A stretch of 64,000 bases of DNA from Streptomyces sp. NBC_00259 (GTDB lineage Bacteria > Actinomycetota > Actinomycetes > Streptomycetales > Streptomycetaceae), in contig NZ_CP108080.1 of the NCBI RefSeq assembly GCF_036181745.1, positions 4,901,501 to 4,965,500 on the forward strand, read 5' to 3'. The notes beneath the pieces are model-generated. The model did not search any database. It was not told the DNA's origin and saw nothing but the letters and a program-made list of their open reading frames with translations. A program made the translations under genes and the position numbers. Below, one piece after another: positions 8,249-16,131 of this stretch (the stretch's first letter is position 1; the number at the start of each line of letters is the position of its first letter).

Positions 8249-10000
8249 TCAGCGCGGGCGCCCCGCGCGCAGTTCCAGCCGCGGGGCCCGGAAGGTCGCG
8301 CGGAAGCGGCGGTCGTGGGTGACGACGACCACCGCGCCCGCGTACGCGACGAGTGCCGCCTCCAACTCCTCGACCAGGCCGAGCGCGACATGGTTCGTCG
8401 GCTCGTCCAGGACGAGGAGGTCGGCGGGCCGGGTCACCAGCCGGGCCAGCTCCAGCCGGCGCTGCTGGCCGGCCGAGAGCGCGGCCACCGGCACCGTCAG
8501 GTCCTCCTCGCGGAACAGCCCGAGGGCCAGCAGCTCGTCCGCGTACTCCTCGGCCGGGCCGGGGCGACCGGCCGCGTACGCCGACAGCAGTGGGCGGCGG
8601 GTCGGCGTCGGGGACAGCTCCTGCGGCAGATAGCCGATCCGCGCCCGGCGGCGTACCGTCCCCTCGTCCGGCTCCAGTTCCCCCGCGAGCACCCGCAACA
8701 GGGTCGACTTCCCCGCCCCGTTGGGCCCGGTCACCAGCAGCCGCTCGCCGACCTTCACGGCCAGCTCGTCGATGCGCAGCCGGTCACCGACCGCGACGCC
8801 CTTCAGCTCGGCGAGCACGTCACTGTCCAGCTCGGCGAGCATGCCGCCGTCCGGCTCGCTGTGTTCGCCGGCCGTCGGCTCGCTGTGCATGCCGCTGTCC
8901 GGCTGGGCGTGTTCGTCGGGCGTCGGCGGCGCGAGCAGGTCACCGTCCGCGGTCCTGGCCGCGGTCGTCAGCTCCGCCCGGAAGGAGAGGGGCTCGGGTG
9001 GCGCCGCCACCGGTTCCTGCCGCAGGCGTACCAGCCGCTGCCGCGCCGCCCTGACCTGCCCCGACAGCTTGGCCTCGTGAGAGCGGCGATGCTTGCCGAA
9101 GCCCTGGCGCGGGTCCTTGCCGGTGGCCGCGAGACGCTGCCCGGCCGCCGCCACCAGTTCCTCCGTACGCGCCAGCTCGTCCAGCCACTCCTGGTACTCC
9201 TGCTCCCAGCGGCGGCGCGTCGCCGCCCTCGCGGCCCGGTAGCCGCTCCAGCCGTCCCCGTACCGCGTCACCGTCCGCCGGTCCCGGTCGACCTCCAGGA
9301 TCGTCGTCGCGATCCGCTCCAGGAACTCCCGGTCATGGGTGATCGCCACGACCGTGCCGCGGTGCGCGAGCAGATGGTCCTCCAGCCAGGCCGTGGCCTG
9401 CCGGTCCAGATGGTTCGTCGGCTCGTCCAGCAACAGCAGCTCCGGCGCCGCGGCCAGCACACACGCGAGGGCGAGCCGGGACTGCTCGCCACCGGACAGC
9501 GAGCCGATGCGCCGCTCCCGTGTGACGCGGGCGAGGCCGAGACCGTGCATCGCGGCGTCGACGCGGGCGTCCGCCTCGTATCCGCCGCGCTCCTCGTACG
9601 CGTCCAGCAGTTCGCCGTACGCGGTCAGCTCGGCCGTCGACGCGGTGGCGAGGCCCGCTTCGGCGTTCCTCATCCGCCGTTCCAGCTCGCGCAGTTCGGC
9701 GAGGGAGGCATCCACGGCGTCCTGGACGGTCGCCGCCGGATCGAGGTCGAGGACCTGTGCGAGATGGCCGGTGCCGCCGGGGAACAGGACGGTGATCTCC
9801 CCCTCGTCCGGTCGTTCGGCCCCGGCCAGCAGCCGGAGCAGCGTGGACTTTCCCGAGCCGTTGTCGCCGATGACTCCGGCCCGTTCGCCGGGGCGCACGG
9901 TCAGCGACACCTGTTCGAGGACGGAGCGGTCCCCGTATGCCTTGGAGACGTCCTTCATGGTCAGTTGGGTGGAGCGATGACTACGGGCGCGGTCGCGCAT
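8249..10000 (-). CDS. ABC-F ATPase, likely antibiotic-resistance ribosome protection
   Basis: A 583-residue protein with two ABC domains and no membrane segment, the ABC-F plan. Domain 1 has Walker A GDNGSGKST (about residue 45) and signature LSGGEQSRL; domain 2 has GPNGAGKST and LSAGQQRRL; both have LLDEPTNHLD-type Walker B. ABC-F proteins bind the ribosomal E site; many actinobacterial members displace macrolides, lincosamides or streptogramins. The interdomain region is long and contains an imperfect acidic repeat (EHAQPDSGMHSEPTAGEHSEPDGGM). ATG 10000 was chosen over ATG 10021 because AGGGAAAG lies just upstream of it. A leader peptide and hairpin lie in the 5' region. The drug spectrum cannot be read from sequence. 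Confidence 0.88.
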   Translation of the reverse strand: MRDRARSHRSTQLTMKDVSKAYGDRSVLEQVSLTVRPGERAGVIGDNGSGKSTLLRLLAGAERPDEGEITVLFPGGTGHLAQVLDLDPAATVQDAVDASLAELRELERRMRNAEAGLATASTAELTAYGELLDAYEERGGYEADARVDAAMHGLGLARVTRERRIGSLSGGEQSRLALACVLAAAPELLLLDEPTNHLDRQATAWLEDHLLAHRGTVVAITHDREFLERIATTILEVDRDRRTVTRYGDGWSGYRAARAATRRRWEQEYQEWLDELARTEELVAAAGQRLAATGKDPRQGFGKHRRSHEAKLSGQVRAARQRLVRLRQEPVAAPPEPLSFRAELTTAARTADGDLLAPPTPDEHAQPDSGMHSEPTAGEHSEPDGGMLAELDSDVLAELKGVAVGDRLRIDELAVKVGERLLVTGPNGAGKSTLLRVLAGELEPDEGTVRRRARIGYLPQELSPTPTRRPLLSAYAAGRPGPAEEYADELLALGLFREEDLTVPVAALSAGQQRRLELARLVTRPADLLVLDEPTNHVALGLVEELEAALVAYAGAVVVVTHDRRFRATFRAPRLELRAGRPR

Positions 10001-10083
10001 GGGCTTTCCCTGAAATGACATGCCCGGAATAGGGGCGGGGTTCTGTCGGACCGGGGAGGGATACGCCTGACATGCCGGGGACC

Positions 10084-10110
10084 ACCCGCGACCAGGAAAG
10101 GTCGGCGGGT
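10084..10110 (-). promoter_or_regulatory. Candidate attenuator hairpin before the ABC-F gene
   Basis: On the minus strand ACCCGC-C-GACC pairs with GGTC-GCGGGT around a 6-nt loop: 10 bp with one bulged C. It lies between the 8-codon leader (10141-10167) and the ABC-F start (10000). A second small dyad, CGCCG/CGGCG, lies between leader and hairpin and could pair alternatively. The position fits ribosome-mediated attenuation, which is inferred. Confidence 0.5.
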
Positions 10111-10140
10111 CAGAGGGTCACGCCGGCTCGGCGCCCGGAA

Positions 10141-10167
10141 TCAGAGAAAGAAGTAGTACGAACCCAT
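10141..10167 (-). CDS. Putative 8-residue leader peptide MGSYYFFL
   Basis: ATG to TGA on the minus strand encodes Met-Gly-Ser-Tyr-Tyr-Phe-Phe-Leu, a run of aromatic residues of the kind seen in stalling peptides. It begins 5 nt after the TGA of the upstream DUF418 gene and ends 140 nt before the ABC-F start. I see no Shine-Dalgarno sequence, but TAGACT (a plausible -10) ends 8 nt before the ATG, so a leaderless transcript starting at or near the ATG is possible; alternatively it is reached by coupling to the DUF418 stop. It is too short for codon statistics, so support is positional and by analogy with other ABC-F leaders. Confidence 0.5.
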   Translation of the reverse strand: MGSYYFFL

Positions 10168-10172
10168 GCGCG

Positions 10173-11561
10173 TCAGTCTACGGGGCGCCCGTCAGGCTGC
10201 CGAAGCGATTTTGGTTCCGCCCGGCGGTCGGCCGACGCGGTCGGGACCGGGGTCGGGACCGGGGTCGGGACCGGGACGGGGGGCGGGAGCAGGGCCGGCG
10301 TCGGCGTCGGTGATGGTGATGGTGACGGGACCGTGGTCGTGGTCGCGACGTGCAGAAGGTGTTCCAGCGGTCCGCGTCGGAAGCAGCGCTTCCAGACGAG
10401 GGCGAACAGCATGGTCGCCGTGATGAAGGTGACCAGGACCGGAAGGGCCGCATCGGCCGGCAGTTCGTCGGCTCCCAGGATCTTGATCGCGCCGATGTGG
10501 CCGACGTACGCCGTCAGGGAGATCGAGCCGGCCGCGACGACGGGCGCGGCCGACCGCCGCAGGAACGCCGAGCGGTCCATGGCCGCGAGGCATACGGCAA
10601 GCACGAGCAGGGCCACGCCGGTGTTGCCCAGGATGGACCAGGTCGTCTGGCTGTGCGGCGCGGCCACCAGCAGCCAGTAGGGAGTGCCCTCGCTGGGGGC
10701 GCCGGCGGCGTCGGACCACCAGGCCGAGCCGGCGGAGCTGCCCGCCGTGACCGCGTTCACGGCGGACAGCGCGCCGGGAACCAGATGGAGGGCCAGCCAT
10801 GACCCCCCGTATCCGAGCGCGGCCAGCGCCCCGCCGGACAGGGCGAGCCTGGTGAGCATCCCGGGGCGGGTGAGGTCGAGCTTCGCCACCGCCATGCCGG
10901 CGATGATGAACGGCAGCCAGGTCAGTACGGGGTACGCGCCCGTCACGAACAGCTCGACGAACCCGTCGCCACCCGTGACCCTGGCCAGCGGATCACGGGC
11001 GACGACGGCATCGGCCCAGCCCCCGCCTTCGCCCGCGGCGCGCAGCGCGTACAGCACCAGGGGCATGACGAGCGCGGCCGACGCGGCGATGACGGCCAGG
11101 GTCGCGGCGCGCAGACGGTACAGCGGGAGGGCGAGGACGAAGATCATCCCGTAGCAGGCGAGGATCACGTCGACATCGGTGTCCAGCCAGGTCAGGGCGT
11201 ATCCCAGGGCGATCAGGACGGCGGAGCGGATCAGTACGCGGCCCATCGCCTGCCGCCCCGCGCGTCCGGTCCGCGGCTGCGGACGGCCGGTGAGAATGAT
11301 CAGGGTGAAGCCTGCGAGGAGGGCGAACAGGGCCGAGGACCGGCCGTGCGCCACCTCCATCAACCAGCCCAGCGCGCCGCCCACGGAGGGGGCGGGGCTC
11401 ACGTGGTCCGCGTACATGCCGAAGATCGCCAGCCCGCGGGCCAGGTCGATGCCGATCAGACGCCCTGTCGACGGCGCACGGGAGGGCGAGCCGCCCGGAG
11501 TGGCGGCCGCGGCCGTCCCGGAGCGCGCGGCTGTCGCCGTCGGCACTGCGTCGTGCGTCAT
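10173..11561 (-). CDS. DUF418-type multi-span membrane protein
   Basis: A 462-residue protein with about ten hydrophobic spans. The N-terminal motif IGIDLARGLAIFGMYADHV is characteristic of the DUF418/heparan-glucosaminide acyltransferase-like superfamily, whose members are thought to acylate at the membrane. Its substrate is unknown. The C-terminal 45 residues are cytoplasmic-looking low complexity of alternating Pro with Ser, Thr or Val, encoded by short DNA repeats. The reading frame stays open for more than 900 bp upstream, but the family start is the ATG at 11561. It ends 5 bp before the ABC-F leader and is divergent from the response regulator. Confidence 0.82.
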   Translation of the reverse strand: MTHDAVPTATAARSGTAAAATPGGSPSRAPSTGRLIGIDLARGLAIFGMYADHVSPAPSVGGALGWLMEVAHGRSSALFALLAGFTLIILTGRPQPRTGRAGRQAMGRVLIRSAVLIALGYALTWLDTDVDVILACYGMIFVLALPLYRLRAATLAVIAASAALVMPLVLYALRAAGEGGGWADAVVARDPLARVTGGDGFVELFVTGAYPVLTWLPFIIAGMAVAKLDLTRPGMLTRLALSGGALAALGYGGSWLALHLVPGALSAVNAVTAGSSAGSAWWSDAAGAPSEGTPYWLLVAAPHSQTTWSILGNTGVALLVLAVCLAAMDRSAFLRRSAAPVVAAGSISLTAYVGHIGAIKILGADELPADAALPVLVTFITATMLFALVWKRCFRRGPLEHLLHVATTTTVPSPSPSPTPTPALLPPPVPVPTPVPTPVPTASADRRAEPKSLRQPDGRPVD

Positions 11562-11678
11562 ACGCCCAAGGGTTGGGGAAGCCGCGAGGCGCAGCCATCC
11601 GGCAGGTGTCCGGAACCGCCCCCGCCGACCGGGGGGCATATCGTGCGAATCGGGCAGCAGCCCGAGGTTCCCGTGGCC

Positions 11679-11739
11679 CGGACGATTCCGGCGGTCCGGA
11701 CGATTCCGAAGGTCCCGATGGTTCCGAAGGTTCCGATGG
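11679..11739 (+). repeat. Imperfect 9-bp repeats upstream of the response regulator
   Basis: About six degenerate units resembling GGTTCCGAT/GGTCCGGAC lie head to tail in the spacer between the DUF418 gene and the response regulator, ending at the translation start region. Related GGTCCGAAC units recur inside the histidine-kinase gene. They may be simple expansions or binding sites. Confidence 0.6.
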
Positions 11740-11753
11740 TGAGTGGAGCACGC

Positions 11754-12419
11754 GTGATCCGGGTAATGGTGGTCGACGACGAAGCCCTGATCCGCACGGG
11801 CTTCCAGCACATCCTCGACACGGCGGACGACATCGAGGTCGTCGCGGCGGTCCCCGGCGGACAAGCGCTCAAGACCGCGCAGGAAGTGCGCCCCGACGTC
11901 GTGCTGCTGGACATCCGGATGCCCGACGTGGACGGGCTCACCGTACTGGCCGGCCTGCGCCGGCTGCCGAACCCCCCGGTGGTGGCCATGCTCACGACGT
12001 TCGACATGGACGAGTACGTGACGACCGCCCTGCGCGCGGGCGCCGCCGGGTTCCTGCTCAAGGACACCGACCCCGAGGGGCTGCCGTACCTGGTGCGGAC
12101 GCTGGCCGACGGCGGCACCGTACTGTCGTCCAAGGTCACCAGAGCGGTCGTGGACGGCTATCTGGAGGCCGGCCCCCAGGACGCCGCCGTCCACGGCGTC
12201 GCCCGGCTGACCGACCGCGAGCGCGCCGTGCTCGTCCTGATCGCCGAGGGACTGTCGAACGCCGACATCGCCGTACGCATGCATCTGGGAACCGGCACGG
12301 TCAAGGACCATGTGAGCGCCATCTTCACCAAGCTGGAGGTCGGCGGCCGTGTCCAGGCGGCTCTGCTCGCCGAACGGGCGGGCCTGCTCAGGCCGCAGCG
12401 GGACGAGGAGGGGGCATGA
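11754..12419 (+). CDS. NarL/FixJ-family response regulator
   Basis: A 221-residue two-component regulator. The receiver domain (1-120) has the acidic pocket VDDE (8-10), phospho-acceptor Asp53 in LLDIRMPD, Thr in MLTTF and Lys in LLKD. The LuxR-type HTH (about 155-215) reads LTDRERAVLVLIAEGLSNADIAVRMHLGTGTVKDHVSAIFTKL. GTG 11754 was chosen for GGAG at 11745-11748 and because the receiver begins there. The 3' end overlaps the kinase start by 4 bp (ATGA). Its targets are unknown; the divergent DUF418/ABC-F unit is an obvious candidate. Confidence 0.93.
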   Translation: MIRVMVVDDEALIRTGFQHILDTADDIEVVAAVPGGQALKTAQEVRPDVVLLDIRMPDVDGLTVLAGLRRLPNPPVVAMLTTFDMDEYVTTALRAGAAGFLLKDTDPEGLPYLVRTLADGGTVLSSKVTRAVVDGYLEAGPQDAAVHGVARLTDRERAVLVLIAEGLSNADIAVRMHLGTGTVKDHVSAIFTKLEVGGRVQAALLAERAGLLRPQRDEEGA

Positions 12420-13708
12420 CTCCGAGCGGTCCGAACCCGAGCGGTCCGAACCCGAGCGGTCCGAACCCGCGTGATCCGAACCCGAGCGACCCGAGCCCGG
12501 GCCGTCCGAGCTCACCGCGTCCACAGGGTCCGACCCCGAGCGGTCCGATCCTGAGGGATCCGGCCCTCGGTCGTCCGAATCCGGTCGGTCCGGTCTCTCC
12601 CCGGCTCCCCGCCCCGCTGATGGACGCCGTGCTCGTCGGAATCGCGCTGATCGACGTCTTCTTCAACGTCCACACCGCCGAGTCGCTGCGCCTTGCCTTC
12701 GCCCTGGTCGGCGCGTTCGCCCTGCTGCTGCGCCGGCGCATGCCCCTGCTCACGTTCGTGCTCACGCTGCCCTCCGTCGTCCTGTCCGACGCGATCTTCG
12801 CCGCGCTGGCCGCGCTCTACACCCTCGCCTCGCTCAGCCGCCGCCGCGTCCTGCTGGGCGCCTGCGCGCTGGCGTTCACGATCAGCGACATGACCTCGCT
12901 TCCGTCACCGAGCCTCGACCTGTCGTCCACGGCGACCCTGATCACCCTCGGCTACACCGCGGCGACCGCGGCCGCGCCCGTCTTCCTCGGTCAGCTCGTA
13001 CAGACCCGGCGTGATCTGTCGCTGCGGCTCGCGGAGATCTCCGAGGCACGCGACCACGAGCGGCTCCTCACCACCCAGACCGTGCTGGCCAAGGAGCGCG
13101 CACAACTCGCCCGGGAGATGCACGACGTGGTCTCCCACCAGGTCAGCCTGATCGCGGTCCGGGCCGGAGCGCTCCAGGTCGGCACCCGGGACGCCGAGAC
13201 CAGGCAAGCCGCGGCCACGATCCGGCGACTGAGCGTGCAGACGCTCGACGAACTGCGGCACATGGTCAGCGTCCTGCGCGCCTCCGGGGGCCGTCCCGCG
13301 GAACTGACCCCGCAACCGTCGCTGGCCGAACTCCAGCGGCTGGTCGACGGCAGCGGCATCGAGGCGGAACTGCACACGGACCTGCCGCCCGAGACGCTGC
13401 CCGACGGCCTGCCGCCGACGGTCCAGCGCGCCATCTACCGCACCGTCCAGGAAGCGCTGACCAACGTCCGTAAACACGCTCCCGGCGCCACCGCGACGGT
13501 CCGCATCCACCGCGAGGCCGACACCGTCCACGTCACCATCACCAACACCACCCCGACCCGCCCCGCCCTCCCCCTGCCCAGCGCCCACTACGGCCTCGTC
13601 AGCCTCCGCCAACGCGCCGAACTCCTGGGCGGCACGGTCACCTCCGGCCCAACGGCGGACGGCGGCTACGAACTCCGCCTGGAACTCCCGGCCGACAACT
13701 CGGCATGA
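12416..13708 (+). CDS. Membrane sensor histidine kinase (HisKA_3 type)
   Basis: A 430-residue partner of the upstream regulator. The first 65 residues are a Pro/Ser/Asn-rich repeat (SGPNP units) encoded by 15-bp DNA repeats. Five or six hydrophobic spans fill about 68-195. The dimerisation/phosphorylation helix has LAREMHDVVSHQ with His236. The ATPase domain has the N-box QEALTNVRKHAPG and a final GLVSLRQRAELLGGTV, but the canonical Asp-x-Gly G1 box is replaced by Asn-Thr-Thr, seen in a subset of actinobacterial kinases. The start overlaps the regulator stop, so the two are translationally coupled. Confidence 0.92.
   Translation: MTPSGPNPSGPNPSGPNPRDPNPSDPSPGRPSSPRPQGPTPSGPILRDPALGRPNPVGPVSPRLPAPLMDAVLVGIALIDVFFNVHTAESLRLAFALVGAFALLLRRRMPLLTFVLTLPSVVLSDAIFAALAALYTLASLSRRRVLLGACALAFTISDMTSLPSPSLDLSSTATLITLGYTAATAAAPVFLGQLVQTRRDLSLRLAEISEARDHERLLTTQTVLAKERAQLAREMHDVVSHQVSLIAVRAGALQVGTRDAETRQAAATIRRLSVQTLDELRHMVSVLRASGGRPAELTPQPSLAELQRLVDGSGIEAELHTDLPPETLPDGLPPTVQRAIYRTVQEALTNVRKHAPGATATVRIHREADTVHVTITNTTPTRPALPLPSAHYGLVSLRQRAELLGGTVTSGPTADGGYELRLELPADNSA
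12424..12483 (+). repeat. 15-bp in-frame tandem repeat in the kinase 5' end
   Basis: GAGCGGTCCGAACCC is repeated perfectly at 12424, 12439 and 12454, then in diverged form at 12469, with decayed copies continuing to about 12590. It encodes Ser-Gly-Pro-Asn-Pro units in front of the first membrane span. Confidence 0.9.
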
Positions 13709-13973
13709 CATGGCGGAGACGGTGGTGAGGGCGGGGATCGCTCCCGTCGGTGGCTCTCGACCCGCAGCAGCGGTCCGCGGCCGACGCCGTCCGCCGGCAG
13801 GTCCGCGCCGCTGTTTCCCGTCCTGCGCCCGTCCGTCTCCCTCCCTCGGAAGGCCCTCGACAGGCGATCCACGGACAGTGGACTTACGGTCGAGCAGGAG
13901 ATGCGGAGCCCTGTCTTGCTTCCTGCTTGCGCCCGCTGATCCTCGTCACGACACCAGAAGGAGACGCGTAGCC

Positions 13974-14288
13974 ATGGCCACAGCCTCTGAAACTCCGGTA
14001 CTGGACACCCTCGCCGCGATGACGGTCGACTCCGTCGAGCGGTGCGGTCTGGCCCCGGACATGTTCATGCTCACCCGCATCGCCGCCCTCGCCGCCTCCG
14101 ACGCTCCGCCGATCTCCTACGTCGCCCACATCGACCCCGCGATCCAGGCCGGCCTGACCACCGAGCAACTGCAGGACGTCCTGGTCGCCATCGCCCCCAT
14201 CGTGGGCACGGCCCGCGTCATGACGGCAGCCGGCAACATCGCCAAGGCACTCGGCATCGCGATCGCCGTCGCGGACGCCGAGAGCTAG
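13974..14288 (+). CDS. Carboxymuconolactone decarboxylase-like (AhpD-fold) protein
   Basis: A 104-residue all-helical protein of the CMD/AhpD superfamily (LDTLAAMTVDSVERCGLAPDMFMLTRIAALAASDAPPISY ... VLVAIAPIVGTARVMTAAGNIAKALGI). The redox-active CxxC of true AhpD is absent, leaving one Cys, so peroxidase-reductase activity is unlikely. The ATG is preceded by AAGGAGA. The 265 bp before it contain no gene that I can support. The stop codon lies inside the first unit of a 12-bp tandem repeat. Confidence 0.83.
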   Translation: MATASETPVLDTLAAMTVDSVERCGLAPDMFMLTRIAALAASDAPPISYVAHIDPAIQAGLTTEQLQDVLVAIAPIVGTARVMTAAGNIAKALGIAIAVADAES

Positions 14289-14318
14289 GCCGAGATCTAG
14301 GCCGAGATCTAGGCCGAG
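14285..14318 (+). repeat. 12-bp tandem repeat carrying in-frame stop codons
   Basis: CTAGGCCGAGAT at 14285 and 14297 plus a partial copy at 14309. Each copy repeats the TAG stop of the CMD gene in the same frame. GGCGAG hexamers continue to about 14340. Confidence 0.9.
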
Positions 14319-14367
14319 GGCGAGGGCGAGGGCGAGGGCCAGGCCGAGGGTCGGGGCGGACGCGTCA

Positions 14368-14865
14368 TCAGCGTCCGCAACGGCATCCGGTCGTGGCCTT
14401 CGCCTCTGCCGGGCCGTGCGCCAGGTCGAGGTCGGTGTTCTGCTCCTCGCTCGTGCAGCAGCTCGGCCGAGGCTCCTCTGCGCTCTTGCCGAGCGTGTCG
14501 GCGTCGGCCTTCACGACGTAGACCTCCCACGGCTCCTGGCCGGGACCGTGCACCCACACCTTGTCCTGGCGGGCGTAGCAGCAGGAGATGTCGTTCTCCT
14601 CGAACGTGGCCAGGCCGGCGTCCTTGAGCCGGGTGGTGGCCGCGTCGACCTGGTCGGTGGACTCCACCTCGACGCCGAGGTGGTCCAGGCGCGTGTCCTC
14701 GTCGGCCTCGCCCTCGATGAGGACCAGCTTGAGCGGGGGCTCGGTGACGGCGAAGTTCGCGTACCCCGGGCGGCGTTTGGCGGGCTCGACGCCGAAGAGC
14801 TTGGAGTAGAAGGCCACGGAGCCTTCGAGATCACTGACGCGCAGGGCGAGCTGAACGCGGGACAT
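14368..14865 (-). CDS. arsI: ArsI/CadI-type glyoxalase-fold C-As lyase
   Basis: A 165-residue vicinal-oxygen-chelate protein. The N-terminal strand has the iron ligand candidate Gln5 (VQLALRVSDL), then DHLGVEV near 61-67 and EVYVVKADA near 114-122. The vicinal pair Cys95-Cys96 (ISCCYARQDKVWV) is the trivalent-arsenical site of ArsI, which cleaves the carbon-arsenic bond of methylarsenite or aromatic arsenicals. The tail adds Cys136-Cys137 and Cys161/Cys163. ATG 14865 has GGGAG upstream; an in-frame ATG 54 bp further upstream does not. It is divergent from arsR, so it is probably co-regulated. CadI is the alternative name. Confidence 0.9.
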   Translation of the reverse strand: MSRVQLALRVSDLEGSVAFYSKLFGVEPAKRRPGYANFAVTEPPLKLVLIEGEADEDTRLDHLGVEVESTDQVDAATTRLKDAGLATFEENDISCCYARQDKVWVHGPGQEPWEVYVVKADADTLGKSAEEPRPSCCTSEEQNTDLDLAHGPAEAKATTGCRCGR

Positions 14866-14900
14866 GGCGGTCTCCCTCACTTCTCGATCGACGATGCGTC

Positions 14901-14978
14901 GACGTTCATCGACGTTCATCGATACAGGCTGGTGAGATCGAGGTTGTCAATTAATTCGATAGCTGTCAACATAGACAC
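14901..14978. promoter_or_regulatory. Divergent arsI/arsR promoter and operator region
   Basis: Two perfect tandem GACGTTCATC units occupy 14901-14920. Nearer arsR, TTGTCA (14944-14949) and TGTCAA (14964-14969) form an imperfect inverted repeat separated by an AT-rich core, unusual in this GC-rich window and overlapping where an arsR promoter should be. These are the best candidates for ArsR binding; no experimental consensus was available to compare. Confidence 0.5.
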
Positions 14979-15365
14979 ATGTCGAAATCAGAGCTGCCGG
15001 TGATCGGGCAGGACGATCAGACGGAGTGCTGCGCGCCGATGGTTCGCGAACCGCTCGGCGAAGAGGTTGCCGCCGACCTGGCCCGGATGTTCAAGGCCCT
15101 GTCCGACCCGGTCCGCCTGCGCCTGCTGTCCCTGATCGCCTCGTACGAGGGCGGCGAGGCATGTGTCTGTGATCTGACCGGCCCGTTCGACGTGTCCCAA
15201 CCGACGATCTCCCACCACCTGAAGGTGCTCAGGGAAGCGGGCCTGGTGGGATCCGAGCGGCGCGGCACATGGGTCTACTACTGGGTCGTGCCCGCCGCGC
15301 TGGCCCGGCTGTCGTCGCTCCTGCAGGCACCGTCCGAATCCGTACCGGTCGGAGCGGCCACGTGA
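14979..15365 (+). CDS. arsR: ArsR-family arsenic-responsive repressor
   Basis: A 128-residue winged-helix regulator. The metalloid-binding motif ACVCDL (Cys62, Cys64) lies at the start of the recognition HTH (DVSQPTISHHLKVLREAGLV), and an N-terminal Cys17-Cys18 pair may give a third thiol ligand. It should repress the locus until As(III) binds. It overlaps the aquaporin gene by 4 bp (GTGA) and faces arsI. Confidence 0.93.
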   Translation: MSKSELPVIGQDDQTECCAPMVREPLGEEVAADLARMFKALSDPVRLRLLSLIASYEGGEACVCDLTGPFDVSQPTISHHLKVLREAGLVGSERRGTWVYYWVVPAALARLSSLLQAPSESVPVGAAT

Positions 15366-16108
15366 CCGAGCCCGCTCCCCTCGGACGCCGTGCCCTGGCC
15401 GAGCTGGTGGGCACGGCCGCCCTCGTCGCGATCGTGGTCGGCTCGGGCATCCAGGCCACGGAGCTGACGCGCGACGTCGGCATACAGCTGCTGGCCAACT
15501 CCCTGGCCACCGTCTTCGGCCTCGGCGTCCTGATCGCTCTGCTCGGCCCGGTCTCCGGCGCTCACTTCAACCCGGTCGTCACGCTGGCCGCCTGGTGGAC
15601 CGGACGCCATACGGGGGACAGGCTGAGCCTGCGCGCCGTCGCCGCGTACGTACCCGCGCAGATCGCCGGGGGCATCGGCGGCGCGATCCTCGCGAACGCG
15701 ATGTTCGCCGAACCCCTGATCCGGTTCTCCACGCACGAACGGTCCGCCGGGCCCCTGTGGCTGGGCGAGGTCGTCGCCACCGCGGGCCTGGTCCTCCTCG
15801 TCCTCGGGCTGGCACGTACCGGCCGGCAGAACATCGGCCCGGTCGCGGTCGCCTCCTACATCGGCGCGGCGTACTGGTTCACGTCCTCCACCAGCTTCGC
15901 CAACCCGGCGGTGACCATCGCCCGCGCCTTCTCCGACACCTTCGCCGGGATCGCCCCCGCCTCTGTGCCGCCGTTCATCGCGTTCCAACTCGTCGGCGCC
16001 GTCGTCGGTGTCGCCCTCGTCGCCGTCCTGTTCGGCCGGCCACAGGCGACGGCGGACGACGTGACCGCCTCCCACGGTGAGCCCGAACTCACCACCGTCA
16101 ACCGCTGA
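15362..16108 (+). CDS. MIP-family aquaporin, probable As(III) channel (AqpS-like)
   Basis: A 248-residue six-span channel protein. The two half-helix motifs are Asn70-Pro-Val (GAHFNPVVT) and Asn181-Pro-Ala (FANPAVTIARAF), with the pore Arg188 after the second. The first NPA is altered to NPV. It takes the place of an ArsB or Acr3 pump between arsR and arsC. In Sinorhizobium meliloti an analogous AqpS lets arsenite formed inside by ArsC leave down its gradient; the same role is inferred here. The GTG start overlaps the arsR stop. Confidence 0.88.
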   Translation: MTEPAPLGRRALAELVGTAALVAIVVGSGIQATELTRDVGIQLLANSLATVFGLGVLIALLGPVSGAHFNPVVTLAAWWTGRHTGDRLSLRAVAAYVPAQIAGGIGGAILANAMFAEPLIRFSTHERSAGPLWLGEVVATAGLVLLVLGLARTGRQNIGPVAVASYIGAAYWFTSSTSFANPAVTIARAFSDTFAGIAPASVPPFIAFQLVGAVVGVALVAVLFGRPQATADDVTASHGEPELTTVNR

Positions 16109-16131
16109 CCGCCCTGCCCGAGGAAGACTCC

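Noticed and set aside
8315..10018. Long plus-strand frame opposite the ABC-F gene
   Set aside because: Antisense shadow; the minus strand carries two full ABC domains.
11562..12524. N-terminal extension of the DUF418 gene
   Set aside because: The open frame runs antisense to the response regulator; the extension is low complexity and the family starts at 11561.
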